From NCBI RefSeq assembly GCF_963678635.1, contig NC_087064.1, forward strand, positions 50,796,684-50,860,683: a DNA stretch of 64,000 nucleotides. Direction: 5' to 3'. Under the pieces are notes generated by a model. It worked only from the letters and a program-made list of their open reading frames with translations, ran no database searches and had not been told where the DNA came from. The DNA is from Symsagittifera roscoffensis (Eukaryota; Xenacoelomorpha; Acoela; Convolutidae). Below, piece by piece: positions 1-10,039 of the stretch. The stretch's first letter is position 1, and each line of letters starts with the position of its first letter. The position numbers and the translations under genes are program-made.

Positions 1-2
1 TA

Positions 3-2642
3 ACTGAACAAATTTCAAACACAATTCCAGATTCAAATCAACCATTTTATGCAATGTGCGATGCTTCGAACTTTGGCATCGGCGCAGCATTATTACAATC
101 ACATAATAGTACAAATAAAATGAACCTCATATCAGCAAATTCTCGATTATTCACTCAAGCAGAGCTACGACTCTCAACTCTAATGAGAGAATGTACAGCC
201 ATAATATATACACTAACAGAATATGAATTTCTGATACTTGGATCAAAACATCCCACAGTTCTATTCACAGACCATAAACCAATCATCTTTCTTTTTACAC
301 AAAAGTCTAATCCAAACCACCGAGTTTATAGATTTCAACTAATTTTAATGAAATTCTCAAACTTACATATAGTTTGGACCGCAGGAAAAAATCTTGCATT
401 ACCAGACACCTTAAGTCGAAATACGCCACCTGAATTACTTACACGTAAAACCACAGTTGAAATACCCAAAAATATAAAATTCTACCTTGCAGAAAATGAA
501 ACATCACCCCGACTAGAATGCAAATATGCAGTAAAAACTGACGTTGAACAATCACAGATAAACAATCTACAACACTTCCCACTTTATTTAGATTGTCAAA
601 ATAATCACTATGAAGTTGACCTACTTGGAACATCAACTTTTAAACCAATCCCATATTCACAATGGATAAAAAATAACACCCAACAAAAAAGAATAAAACA
701 CCCGCCTAAAAAAGACCATTTTCCACTAATTGAAAAAGAAAATTTAACTGATAAAATAAACTTATCAGGACCACAAACAAACGATTCAAAATACACAATA
801 AATCAAGTTTTTGACCTCCATGACCCACTTGATACAATACCCTTATCTAAATTAGAAATTGAAAACATTTTTCTCCCCCCAACAGAAACAATTACAATTT
901 CAACACTGAAACAATATCAAAATCTTGACCCAGTAATTCGACAACTAAAATCATGGCACAAATATAAAACTAAACCCGTCAAGGCAAATACAACTATTTT
1001 AGGAAATAAAACACTCCTCCGATATTTTCGAAAATTCAATAATACAACAATTAACGAAAACACAGACCTTCTAGAATACAAATTAAATGAATCTACAGTT
1101 TCCTGTCTCCCTTTAAGTATGATTCTCATAGCTTTTAATATTTCACATACACAAAATATTAAAGGACACTCTGGATCAGAGAAAACATATTCAAATTTTA
1201 TACAAAACTTTTATTTCCCAAATGCACCAATTTGGATAAAAATACTATGCAATGATTGTATAGTATGCCAACTAAATAAACCTTACCCAAATCAAAAACA
1301 AATAGCACAAAAACAAGATTTTAAAGGACAAAGTTTGTACTTTAACCATCGCATCTCATTTGATACTAAAGGACCAATTTCACCCTCATCAGAAGGAAAC
1401 TCCTACATTATGGTAATTGTTGACGCATTTACACATTATGTAGCACTTAACCCAGTACCACATTGTAACGCATATTATGCTTACACAACGCTTTATGAAC
1501 ACTGGATAGCAAAATTCGGACTACCAGAAATTTTAGTTACAGACAACGGTACAGAATTCATAAATAATGAAATCATCACACTATGTCATCTATATAACAT
1601 CAAACACAAACCACGTACATCTCACGCACCTTGGACAAACGGCTTAGTCGAAGGTATGAACCGTTCATTACAAGAATATCTCAGATGTATCATCAATGGA
1701 AATGATACAAAATACACCGAATGGTCAGCAGATGTAAAATTATTTCGCTTAGCATATAATTCACAAATTACGACAACTCTAGGAATGTCACCATATGAAA
1801 TGGTTTTTAACCAAAAGCCACGCAAACCAATAATGTTTACAGCAAACTCTCATAAAAACGCACAAGGTTATTGTCAACCAAATAAAGACTCAATTTGTTA
1901 TAACCTACCATTACATACACACGATGAAGATCATTTTCATCACCCACAAATTCTTAAATTAGCCTCCGGTACACACACCGAATGGATTTTAAACAGAGAT
2001 AAAAAACACAATGAAATTTACCAAAAAGTAACAAAAAAGTTGTTACAAAGGCAAAATATTAATGAACAAATAAATTCACGCTTTACACCAGCCTCCGATT
2101 TAAAAATTGGAACATTTGTTTTAATACCCAATTTTAATACTCAAAAAGGAATTTCAAAAAAATTACAACCCCTTCGTAAAGGACCATACCAAATAATTGC
2201 AAAACCCACTGATGTCACATATAAAATCACCGACTCAGACAAAAAAGAAATCATTCAACACCGAAATAACCTATTACCTTATTATCCAAAAGAATACGCA
2301 CTCCGCGAACTAACTCAATTATACTCTTTTACAGGTTTACAAGTTATTCAAAATGACCCACATACGGAAAATACAACAAAGGAACAAAAAGATGTTCACC
2401 TCAAAAACCAAATAACAAAATCAACCACCACAAAAAATAACACAAAAAATCTAGATCAAAATACATATCAAAAAGAAAGAAAAAATAGAAAAATGACAGA
2501 ACAAATAATACCCCAAGAACAAATCAACAAATCAGAACATAGAGAGTCTTCACGACTTAGAAATCAACCACGTAAAAATTATAAATTATTCATCCCACAA
2601 TCTAAAATATTAAAGAAAGTTGAATTTCAAAAACAACTTTAA
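3..2642 (+). CDS. pol: Ty3/gypsy pol polyprotein, C-terminal part: RNase H and integrase
   Basis: The frame is open at the left window edge, so the N-terminal part (protease, reverse transcriptase) is outside. RNase H comes first: an Asp in the CDAS motif near base 60, a TDHKP motif near 270, and a DTLSR motif near 410. An HHCC zinc-binding segment follows at about 1140-1280 (HSGSEK, then CNDCIVC). The integrase core follows, with Asp in FDTKGP near 1360, Asp in TDNGTEF near 1540 and Glu in NGLVEGMNR near 1650, the DD35E pattern. A GPY/F-type motif (RKGPYQII) lies near 2180. The last 120 codons are Lys/Asn/Gln-rich with no recognised domain. Integrase inserts the element cDNA; RNase H removes the RNA template. 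No chromodomain is visible. Confidence 0.9.
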   Translation, partial: TEQISNTIPDSNQPFYAMCDASNFGIGAALLQSHNSTNKMNLISANSRLFTQAELRLSTLMRECTAIIYTLTEYEFLILGSKHPTVLFTDHKPIIFLFTQKSNPNHRVYRFQLILMKFSNLHIVWTAGKNLALPDTLSRNTPPELLTRKTTVEIPKNIKFYLAENETSPRLECKYAVKTDVEQSQINNLQHFPLYLDCQNNHYEVDLLGTSTFKPIPYSQWIKNNTQQKRIKHPPKKDHFPLIEKENLTDKINLSGPQTNDSKYTINQVFDLHDPLDTIPLSKLEIENIFLPPTETITISTLKQYQNLDPVIRQLKSWHKYKTKPVKANTTILGNKTLLRYFRKFNNTTINENTDLLEYKLNESTVSCLPLSMILIAFNISHTQNIKGHSGSEKTYSNFIQNFYFPNAPIWIKILCNDCIVCQLNKPYPNQKQIAQKQDFKGQSLYFNHRISFDTKGPISPSSEGNSYIMVIVDAFTHYVALNPVPHCNAYYAYTTLYEHWIAKFGLPEILVTDNGTEFINNEIITLCHLYNIKHKPRTSHAPWTNGLVEGMNRSLQEYLRCIINGNDTKYTEWSADVKLFRLAYNSQITTTLGMSPYEMVFNQKPRKPIMFTANSHKNAQGYCQPNKDSICYNLPLHTHDEDHFHHPQILKLASGTHTEWILNRDKKHNEIYQKVTKKLLQRQNINEQINSRFTPASDLKIGTFVLIPNFNTQKGISKKLQPLRKGPYQIIAKPTDVTYKITDSDKKEIIQHRNNLLPYYPKEYALRELTQLYSFTGLQVIQNDPHTENTTKEQKDVHLKNQITKSTTTKNNTKNLDQNTYQKERKNRKMTEQIIPQEQINKSEHRESSRLRNQPRKNYKLFIPQSKILKKVEFQKQL

Positions 2643-3236
2643 TTCTACATTTAATAATCCTTGCACCTCTGAAACATTTTACACTTTCACTTTTCAAGAT
2701 AACATGCCGACAAACACGCAGCGATTCTAGTTCAAAATTAGCCAATAGGATTCATCCAATCCGTCACCTTCTATAACTTTAACACAAACCAACTAGACGA
2801 AAAATATTAAACTCCAGGCATATCTATAACTATAACTCTACGACCTCCAGGTCAAAAATAAGCAAACCACTCCAACTTGACAACTAAAATAAATATCACC
2901 ATAATATCATAACCCTCCCTTATCTAATAAACCAAAGATCAACAATATTTCCCCAACTCAGACCTCAAATATCCCCCAAACAAATATGTTAAATTAGCCT
3001 AAAGTAAAAGAACGACCATTTTATTTAGCCTAAAGTATAAAAATCTCAAAAATACCCCAGATCATTTGACAAATGAAAATAAAGACAAAGAAGACCTCCC
3101 GATCACCATAAAAATTGCCCCCAACAATTTTTTACAAAACTCAACCCACTTGTCAAAAAACTAATAAATAATCCGACCACACTTGAAAATTGCCCCAAAC
3201 AACAAAAAAATATTCGATCACGAAGTCATTTCTTAA
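2643..3236 (+). other. Non-coding stretch inside the LTR element
   Basis: This is A/C-rich DNA with stops in all plus-strand frames. A short direct repeat beginning TAGCCTAAAGTA occurs near 2995 and 3026. It may hold splice acceptors for the downstream ORFs, but no strong one stands out. Confidence 0.5.
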
Positions 3237-3467
3237 ATGCTCTTCTATCAAACAGTCACTAAAATTATCACAAACCTCAAACAATTTTTTACGATACTTG
3301 AAACTTTCATAATATTTCTTTTTGATATCCTTGAATCTTTTCTAATAATCTTAATCATTTTTTGTAATATTTTTTTAATTTTCTACACTATATTCGAACT
3401 ATTTCTCCAACTTTCAAAAACCCTTGATTATATCCACAGGTACGATTCATACAACTTGTCTAAATGA
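3237..3467 (+). CDS. Short hydrophobic ORF (76 codons), doubtful
   Basis: It begins with an ATG and encodes a peptide dominated by Ile, Leu and Phe over residues 15-60, which would be one or two membrane segments. Its T-rich coding strand breaks the A/C-rich pattern of the element. I recognise no family. It could be a small membrane protein of the element, the remnant of a larger gene, or a chance frame in T-rich DNA. Confidence 0.25.
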   Translation: MLFYQTVTKIITNLKQFFTILETFIIFLFDILESFLIILIIFCNIFLIFYTIFELFLQLSKTLDYIHRYDSYNLSK

Positions 3468-3512
3468 TACGAACTATTTTCAGTAGAACTGATATTTTTC
3501 TAATATTTGTAA

Positions 3513-3653
3513 TTTTTCATAACATTTCTATCATCCCTCATTTTGACCATATGCAAATGTATAAAGAAAGCAATCATCACATTCGCTCTAGCAACAATCC
3601 TCCTAATTCTTTTCTTAGAAGAATACTATAATAAACATAAACTTTTTCACTAA
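3513..3653 (+). other. Second short hydrophobic frame without ATG
   Basis: A 46-codon open frame contains an uninterrupted hydrophobic run (ITFALATILLILFL) followed by an acidic and basic tail. No ATG precedes it in frame, so it would need splicing. It directly follows the hydrophobic ORF at 3237-3467. Confidence 0.2.
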
Positions 3654-3661
3654 AAGAATAG

Positions 3662-4795
3662 ACCAAAAAGCTATCAAAAATTGCTACCCAACAGTCACAA
3701 AGTCAGTCTTCACCGACATCATCCCAAGATAACCCATCAACACCTTCCACTACCCAAAATCCTCAAACATCTACACGAATTTCCTTTCAAGATAACCCAT
3801 ACACTTTTGAAGAACGACACGCTCGTTTATCTGAACCACTAGAACCAGTTCAACGACAAGCACCTTTGAGTGAACCAACATATAACTTATACCCAACACT
3901 ACCACAAGAATTAAGTAGAATAAGAAATCCTAGTCAAAACCAAAATACAGTCGAAATAAATAGACAAATTATACATCCTCGACGAAACAGAAATTTTCAA
4001 ACACCCCGAGTTCATTTTGATATACCTCAATCCCCATCACAAAACACTCCAGAAAACCCCATTGGTATATTACCAGAAACCCCTACGCTTCTTTCACAAC
4101 GTAGCACCTCAAGCCTACCATCAGATTACTTAGGTTCAACACCAACATCTGAACAAATACGTGAAAATCCCTTTAACCCCCCAAACCAGGCATCACGACT
4201 ACCATATTGGACAACACATTCATTTACACAAGGTGAACTAAATTTAGTCAATGATCCAATAGATATTTCTACGGATACAACAACATCCTCATCACTACCA
4301 GAAACATTATCACTACCATCAACACCATCAATAAGCCAGATTTCACCACCACCTTTTAACTTAAATTTCCCAAATAATCTCGACGCTAGATATCGAGAAC
4401 AATCATCAACAAATATCCCTTTAAGACTAGATTGGAATACATTTACAGCACCTCCACCATTATTTGGACAACATCTAGAAAGTAATCGCCTTCGCAACTG
4501 GGCACTTAATAGATTACAATACCGACAAGACATTCACGACGATATCCGTGATCACAATATCCAAATACTCCAACAAAACAGTTTACAATTAAAGTTTGAA
4601 ATCACAGTTAAATTAAACAACATTACTCAACATCCCTACCCATTAAATCCACCAAACATAACAGCTCAATCACTACCACCACCATTTATAACCACTGAAG
4701 TAATATATAAATACGACAGATATACCAAAAAGACAATTGGTTACATCACATTTTATAATCCATACTCAGGATTATCATACACATGTATATTCTAA
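3662..4795 (+). CDS. Pro/Ser/Thr-rich ORF upstream of env, function unknown
   Basis: The frame is open from the stop at 3659-3661 to TAA at 4793-4795, about 377 codons. There is no in-frame ATG near its 5' end; the first near-start codon is TTG at 3866. A start by splicing onto an upstream exon is therefore more likely, and the sequence just before the frame (TTTTTCACTAAAAG) could serve as an acceptor. The first two thirds are low-complexity Pro, Ser, Thr and Asn. The last 100 residues are more ordered, with a YDRYTKKTIGYITFYNPYSG segment. The end overlaps the env start by 13 bases in another frame. I recognise no family. It may be an accessory protein or the translated leader exon of a spliced env messenger. 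Confidence 0.5.
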   Translation, partial: TKKLSKIATQQSQSQSSPTSSQDNPSTPSTTQNPQTSTRISFQDNPYTFEERHARLSEPLEPVQRQAPLSEPTYNLYPTLPQELSRIRNPSQNQNTVEINRQIIHPRRNRNFQTPRVHFDIPQSPSQNTPENPIGILPETPTLLSQRSTSSLPSDYLGSTPTSEQIRENPFNPPNQASRLPYWTTHSFTQGELNLVNDPIDISTDTTTSSSLPETLSLPSTPSISQISPPPFNLNFPNNLDARYREQSSTNIPLRLDWNTFTAPPPLFGQHLESNRLRNWALNRLQYRQDIHDDIRDHNIQILQQNSLQLKFEITVKLNNITQHPYPLNPPNITAQSLPPPFITTEVIYKYDRYTKKTIGYITFYNPYSGLSYTCIF

Positions 4796-7401
4796 AATTA
4801 TTAATTTTTCTCCAACTCCTTTTTCTAGTAATCTCAAATCAAAACATAAACCCTTCTCCCCGCACAGGACCACAAGATTTATTAGTAACACATTACGATT
4901 GTGAAGAAACCGAACAAAAAACACTACACAAGTATGCAATAAATCAAGTATCACAATGCGAAACAGAACCCCAAGCCATAGAAACTACAAATGTAATAGC
5001 AACACTTTATTCAAAAGCCCGAGCAACAACAGTTACAGGATATAAATTCACAGCAACATTTTCTGAAAAGAAAGTACATTGTTCACAAGTCTCAAAAGGA
5101 AATAAAAACCGACTTGACCATGAATCATTCTACCAGAGTAATATAGAACGACTTTTACATCTCAATCCCGAAGATTGTAAAAACGAGTTACTCCGACTAA
5201 ACATCACAAAAAATAAAAACACAGATAGAAAGTTAGTAAATTTCCAAGTTTTTTCAGATTCTGTACATCAAGCAGAACTTGAAAGATATCAAGGACATAT
5301 AAAATTAGATGAAAAGTACCCATATAACGGCGCACACGGACGATTAACCTATGACATGCACGATAAACACTGGATACCACACATTGGTATAAATAACCCA
5401 TCAAACTGCAAAGCAGACACAAAAAACAAAGGATACCAAGAGATCATGTTTTTCGATTGGAAAATACAACTCGAAAAAATACAACTCACACGAGATTTAT
5501 CAGACAACACAATGATCTATCAAGGAATTAGATTACCTTGTAAAAACGACCAAGGTTATTGCGACCCTACAACAAGAACACAAGCAACAATTGTTTGGTT
5601 CCCCGAAGACACATGTACAACATTTCAAGTAGCAAAAATACACGCTCGTATGATAAAATTTCACGAAAAATATTTTATACAATCAATACCATATGAACAA
5701 GTAAATCCATTACGAAAAATAAGTTCTAATTTTAGAAACATTCATAATAAAGAAAACAAATTAACACGATTTCAAATATATCAAGAAACAGAACTTGCAT
5801 GTAAATACAGAAACCCACTTCACAAAACACAATACTCCGAAATATTAGTTGAATACGAAAATGGATTCGACATGACCACTGGAAAAATAAAATATGACCC
5901 ATACGCCACAAGTCATCCCCTAAATGAAGGAACATCATATATACCTGTTAATTTTCAAAAGAATACAGGTCAACCTGGTGGACATTTAAAGCCCCAAGAC
6001 GATCAAAGCACACGTTTACAAGAACTATCACTAATGAATAGTACATATTTCGGTAATATCCACTATGATATTCACTTAGATATGAAACTAGACTACACGA
6101 TTAGCCGAATTTTTCAAGAAATGTCACTCTCTGAATTAGAAACACTACACCAACTATGCGAATTAGAAAGAACACAAATATTACAATCACTTGCACTAGC
6201 AGTATTAAAAATACCCTACGCAGGATATTTACTATCAGGAAATAGATCAAATTTTTTAGACTATGAAGGAAACATCTTATGGTTTTATACTTGTACTAAA
6301 AAAGTATCACCACTATACGTTTTTGAAGATAAACGATGCTATAAAAGAATCCCTATCTTTTATAAGAATAAAGTACATTTCGTTGACACACTTTCACGAA
6401 GAACCTATTTCTGGGATACCGCAGTCCCATGTGGATCAGAAAATAGCCACAATGTAGTACAACTAAACCCTGATGAAGATAAATATTACCTTCTCACCCC
6501 ATATCCCACATTAATGCAATCACTCAAAAAATTTTCACCAGAAAGCATTCGCGCTATCGCTCGAAACCCAAATATAGACTTACAATCAATAGGAATATAC
6601 TCAAAATCAGATATTCAACATCACATTAGAACACAACAATTCCAAGAATTATTAACACAAATGGACACAATACAAAGACAATCAATTGACCAAAACTTAC
6701 GCAAACTTGCCGAAACCGCAGGATTTGCAGACATCTATACGCAAGACTATAGCGGATATTTTAAAGACATTAAAGATTATATATATCTAAACGGTGAAAA
6801 ATACCGTCCCCAAGATATATCACCTATCAATATTTTTAGCTTTGTTACACTCAAGAATGAGATTCTTGATTTTCTAGGATGGCCCTACTACATCTTAGAA
6901 AAACTGACTATTTTATACGCAATGTTTAACTTTATTGGATTTCTTTTTTCACTCTTAAAAGGAATCTATAACACATGTGCTATACACACACAAGTCAATA
7001 GACAAGCAAGTGTAGCACGCATACTATTTGCAGGATTTTTTGGAATCTTTTCTACATCTATAAACAAAATTCTTTTAGACGCACAAATAAAAGAATATAA
7101 CACAAAAATAGCAACAAGACAGAACACATACAACGAAGAACATAACAATGTAGACACAACGCCAACAGCACCACAGTTACCACCCCTACCACATAACCAT
7201 CCATTATCCCTAGTCCCACGTAATTTTCGAAATTTAGCCATAACACATAATCAAAATTTTAGACCAACCATATCACAAAGTCCCATCCAACATATAATGC
7301 CACACCACTCACAAGATGAAAATACTTATGAACAAATTATAGAACAACCCCATACCACCGCTTTTCAGTCTCAAAATAATAATTTTTTTAGCCCACGATG
7401 A
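4783..7401 (+). CDS. env: Envelope-like membrane glycoprotein of the LTR element
   Basis: The 872-codon ORF starts with a typical signal peptide (hydrophobic residues 3-17, then SNQN). A long Cys-containing ectodomain follows, with an early YDC motif, further Cys pairs and several N-glycosylation sequons. Near the C-terminus there are two hydrophobic stretches, about residues 700-728 and 742-762, and then a tail of about 100 residues. This is the layout of a class-type viral fusion glycoprotein. The spacing of the first Cys residues (DC, then QC about 20 residues later, then HC) resembles the chuvirus-like glycoproteins known from arthropod genomes and retroelements; this is a recollection of pattern, not an alignment. 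The frame is intact. The start overlaps the preceding ORF by 13 bases and the stop overlaps the next ATG as ATGA. Its role would be cell entry or spread of the element. Confidence 0.7.
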   Translation: MYILKLLIFLQLLFLVISNQNINPSPRTGPQDLLVTHYDCEETEQKTLHKYAINQVSQCETEPQAIETTNVIATLYSKARATTVTGYKFTATFSEKKVHCSQVSKGNKNRLDHESFYQSNIERLLHLNPEDCKNELLRLNITKNKNTDRKLVNFQVFSDSVHQAELERYQGHIKLDEKYPYNGAHGRLTYDMHDKHWIPHIGINNPSNCKADTKNKGYQEIMFFDWKIQLEKIQLTRDLSDNTMIYQGIRLPCKNDQGYCDPTTRTQATIVWFPEDTCTTFQVAKIHARMIKFHEKYFIQSIPYEQVNPLRKISSNFRNIHNKENKLTRFQIYQETELACKYRNPLHKTQYSEILVEYENGFDMTTGKIKYDPYATSHPLNEGTSYIPVNFQKNTGQPGGHLKPQDDQSTRLQELSLMNSTYFGNIHYDIHLDMKLDYTISRIFQEMSLSELETLHQLCELERTQILQSLALAVLKIPYAGYLLSGNRSNFLDYEGNILWFYTCTKKVSPLYVFEDKRCYKRIPIFYKNKVHFVDTLSRRTYFWDTAVPCGSENSHNVVQLNPDEDKYYLLTPYPTLMQSLKKFSPESIRAIARNPNIDLQSIGIYSKSDIQHHIRTQQFQELLTQMDTIQRQSIDQNLRKLAETAGFADIYTQDYSGYFKDIKDYIYLNGEKYRPQDISPINIFSFVTLKNEILDFLGWPYYILEKLTILYAMFNFIGFLFSLLKGIYNTCAIHTQVNRQASVARILFAGFFGIFSTSINKILLDAQIKEYNTKIATRQNTYNEEHNNVDTTPTAPQLPPLPHNHPLSLVPRNFRNLAITHNQNFRPTISQSPIQHIMPHHSQDENTYEQIIEQPHTTAFQSQNNNFFSPR

Positions 7402-9119
7402 GCCGACAACTTGGATCCCTACACCGATCAAATTCCCACCCAACCAACCTCACCACTCCAATCCCAATAATACCACTTTTTGCTTTTCCGCCACCCGATT
7501 TCCCCACCAGTAATGTAACATCCGGCATGAATTCCGATACTAATTCACACATCTCAGTTTTATACTCCATCTCACAACTCAATAACCCGAATATTGAAAC
7601 CCCCGATGAATTTGCCGACTCTGAACCATCTCCATCAAATAATTTTCACACCAATTCCTCAAATTTTTCCCAACCCCCTTTTCAACCCATACTACCAAAT
7701 AACCCTGTCCCAACCAATTCTACACCCTCTTATGCTTCCCAAGTCACTCCAACCTACTCCTCACTTCACTCAGACCAATCATCTCATTCTCCAGACACCC
7801 CCCGAATCTCCCCAGAACTAGATAATTTCATTACCCTACAACAACAACCCTACCACCTTGACACCCCAACCATAAACCAAATCTCATCCACAATAGATTC
7901 ATCCAACCCTCCTACCCCTACACCCTCTTCAATTTATACCGAATCATTAGCACCATCATCCACATCTACTGAATCTTCACTCAGCACTAATAGAGCTTAC
8001 CGCACTTTTAAAAGAAAGTTCCCCAACCATCCTTTCCCAGCGAAACCAGGAACAGCCCGTGAATATATCAACCATCCAAAACACACTAACACAAAAGAAT
8101 TTTTAGCTATCACCTTACCCTCATTTCCACAATACACCTTAAACACCCCTCACGACACTAACGAGACACGTAACTTTGTAGACGAACACGTTTTAATGCC
8201 TACCCTTCCTTGGACCTCATATTATCATTTTACTAATCCCCTTTGCTTACCTTTATCTAACACTCACATCGATATAGAACGAAATAAGGACATGCTATAT
8301 CGACTCACTACACCACTAACACCTAGACAATTTACTTACATTGGATATAAAAAATCACTAAAGACACACACTGCACCCCGAGCTAATGAATATACACTAG
8401 AATATTACGATCATAACATCATCAGAACTAACCAAGATCAATTCTTAGACGACGATCGCTTCGCTAACCCACAAATCACCGAGAAATTTTTCATTAAAAC
8501 ACCATATGTATTTACACTAAATATCTTCGATCGCAAGTTTGACCACATTATTTCAGAAGCACAAACAGACACACAAGCCTACGAAAGTTTTAAAGAACGC
8601 TTCCAAATATTTTCACTAACCTTTCATTTCCTTGCACCACATGAAAGAGATTTGCACTGCTCACTCGATATTATGTTGCGCACTAAACAAACACACACAT
8701 ATACTTATTATCGTTTCATCCAAAATCACTTTGACCTACACACTCCCTCCAGACAACCACACCATCGTTTTCAATTCATCAATTCCAAATACACCTCACC
8801 ATTCTTTCTTAACTTCACATATTGCATTAAAGATACTAACCTTCATGGTATTCTTCGAAATTATGATCCCATAACCCAAATGTATATTTTTTGTCCCATC
8901 ACCAAGACCTTCAACGCAGAAGAATCCCGACCCTTCCTTATCCCACACGAGTTTGTACAACCTATAGAAATCCCCATTTTAGAATTCATCCATAACACTA
9001 AATTCAATCACAAATTATATAATCTAATCCAAAACACACCTTATGAATTTGCAGTTGGCACTGAAGAACTAACCACCATTAAAGCACTTCAATTGCTTTG
9101 CGCCACTACTTCAAACTAA
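7398..9119 (+). CDS. Unknown 573-codon ORF downstream of env
   Basis: The ATG overlaps the env stop codon in the tetranucleotide ATGA. Residues 1-200 are low-complexity Pro, Ser, Thr and Asn. Residues 200-573 look like a folded, aromatic-rich domain with no signal peptide and no clear membrane segment. Recognisable stretches include KRKFPNHPFPAKPG near residue 210 and FQIFSLTFHFLAPHERDLHC near residue 405. I know no retroelement protein of this kind. It could be an accessory or regulatory protein, a second virion component, or a captured gene. The intact frame of over 1.7 kb argues for function. The ATGA junction suggests translation by termination and reinitiation after env, or use of its own spliced messenger. 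Confidence 0.7.
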   Translation: MSRQLGSLHRSNSHPTNLTTPIPIIPLFAFPPPDFPTSNVTSGMNSDTNSHISVLYSISQLNNPNIETPDEFADSEPSPSNNFHTNSSNFSQPPFQPILPNNPVPTNSTPSYASQVTPTYSSLHSDQSSHSPDTPRISPELDNFITLQQQPYHLDTPTINQISSTIDSSNPPTPTPSSIYTESLAPSSTSTESSLSTNRAYRTFKRKFPNHPFPAKPGTAREYINHPKHTNTKEFLAITLPSFPQYTLNTPHDTNETRNFVDEHVLMPTLPWTSYYHFTNPLCLPLSNTHIDIERNKDMLYRLTTPLTPRQFTYIGYKKSLKTHTAPRANEYTLEYYDHNIIRTNQDQFLDDDRFANPQITEKFFIKTPYVFTLNIFDRKFDHIISEAQTDTQAYESFKERFQIFSLTFHFLAPHERDLHCSLDIMLRTKQTHTYTYYRFIQNHFDLHTPSRQPHHRFQFINSKYTSPFFLNFTYCIKDTNLHGILRNYDPITQMYIFCPITKTFNAEESRPFLIPHEFVQPIEIPILEFIHNTKFNHKLYNLIQNTPYEFAVGTEELTTIKALQLLCATTSN

Positions 9120-9210
9120 AAATATCATCCGCATTTTAGCTAAATTACTAACAACTTTAGATCTCATCCACGACATCTTCCCCCACGGTTTCTTCCCCGA
9201 CGACTAACAG

Positions 9211-9281
9211 GTAAGTATGAATTATACATATTACTAACTAATTAAAATATTAGAACCATTCTTTATCCATGTTTTCTTTAG
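9211..9281 (+). other. Predicted 71-nt intron in the element's 3' UTR
   Basis: The donor CAG|GTAAGTATG is a perfect consensus. A TACTAAC branch site lies at 9232-9238, and the acceptor reads GTTTTCTTTAG. The donor is 92 bases after the stop codon of the 573-codon ORF. All three signals occur in the right order and spacing, so splicing is likely. Confidence 0.6.
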
Positions 9282-9430
9282 AATTTTAGCCTTCATCCAA
9301 CGATCATCTGAAAAATTCACAAAAGAAAAATAAAAAATAGCAAACTTCTTCAAAACTGTTGAAAACCCTATTAAATTTTTGCACCAACAATTAAATAAAT
9401 ATAATACCAATGCAGTAATTTAATTTATAA

Positions 9431-9516
9431 ATTTTTCCCCCACAAGCAGTAAATCTAAAAATGATGAAAATTTGTAACTTAACTTTTCCCCAACAACTAG
9501 CAGTAAAATTAAAAAT
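9431..9516 (+). repeat. Two imperfect copies of a C-rich motif
   Basis: TTTTTCCCC followed by ACAA-GCAGTAAA and an A/T tail occurs at about 9432-9462 and again at 9484-9516. It is a short local duplication inside the element's 3' UTR. Confidence 0.45.
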
Positions 9517-10039
9517 TCTATGTAATAAATTGATAAAACGAAAATGCAGTACTAACCTTTTGATATTTCCATTCATTCGCACAAACATTATCCACACTCG
9601 CACAGCTCGCCCACGAAGAATTGTTTAAAATAATGAATTTCAGTTTCAAGCTTTCACACTCGATAACTCTAACACAAGATAACACGTTTCAAACTTTCCT
9701 TTAACCCGGTTGGAAAGGAATTATACACTAAACAACACTAACCAACGCAGCTTACTAAACACCACAAATCATAGAATAACAGCATGACTAAGAAAAGGAA
9801 ACCAACGGTACCCAAACCGGATTAACCCAGTTTAAAACTGGATATTTTATTCTTTTGAAGACTATTATAAAGTCTAAGAAAGAAATAATAAAACACAAAA
9901 AAGTCGAAAGACAAACCCATACCACAAACAATTTGATTTTTGAAAAAAGGACACAACCAACAAGACATAAGAAAAACCACAACAAACCCAACATAAAACG
10001 TTGTCACATAACAGGACCTCTCACAAAAACCGCATGCAA

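Noticed and set aside
4126..4533. 135-codon minus-strand frame
   Set aside because: It is a shadow of the Pro/Ser-rich ORF; the A/C skew leaves the complement poor in stops.
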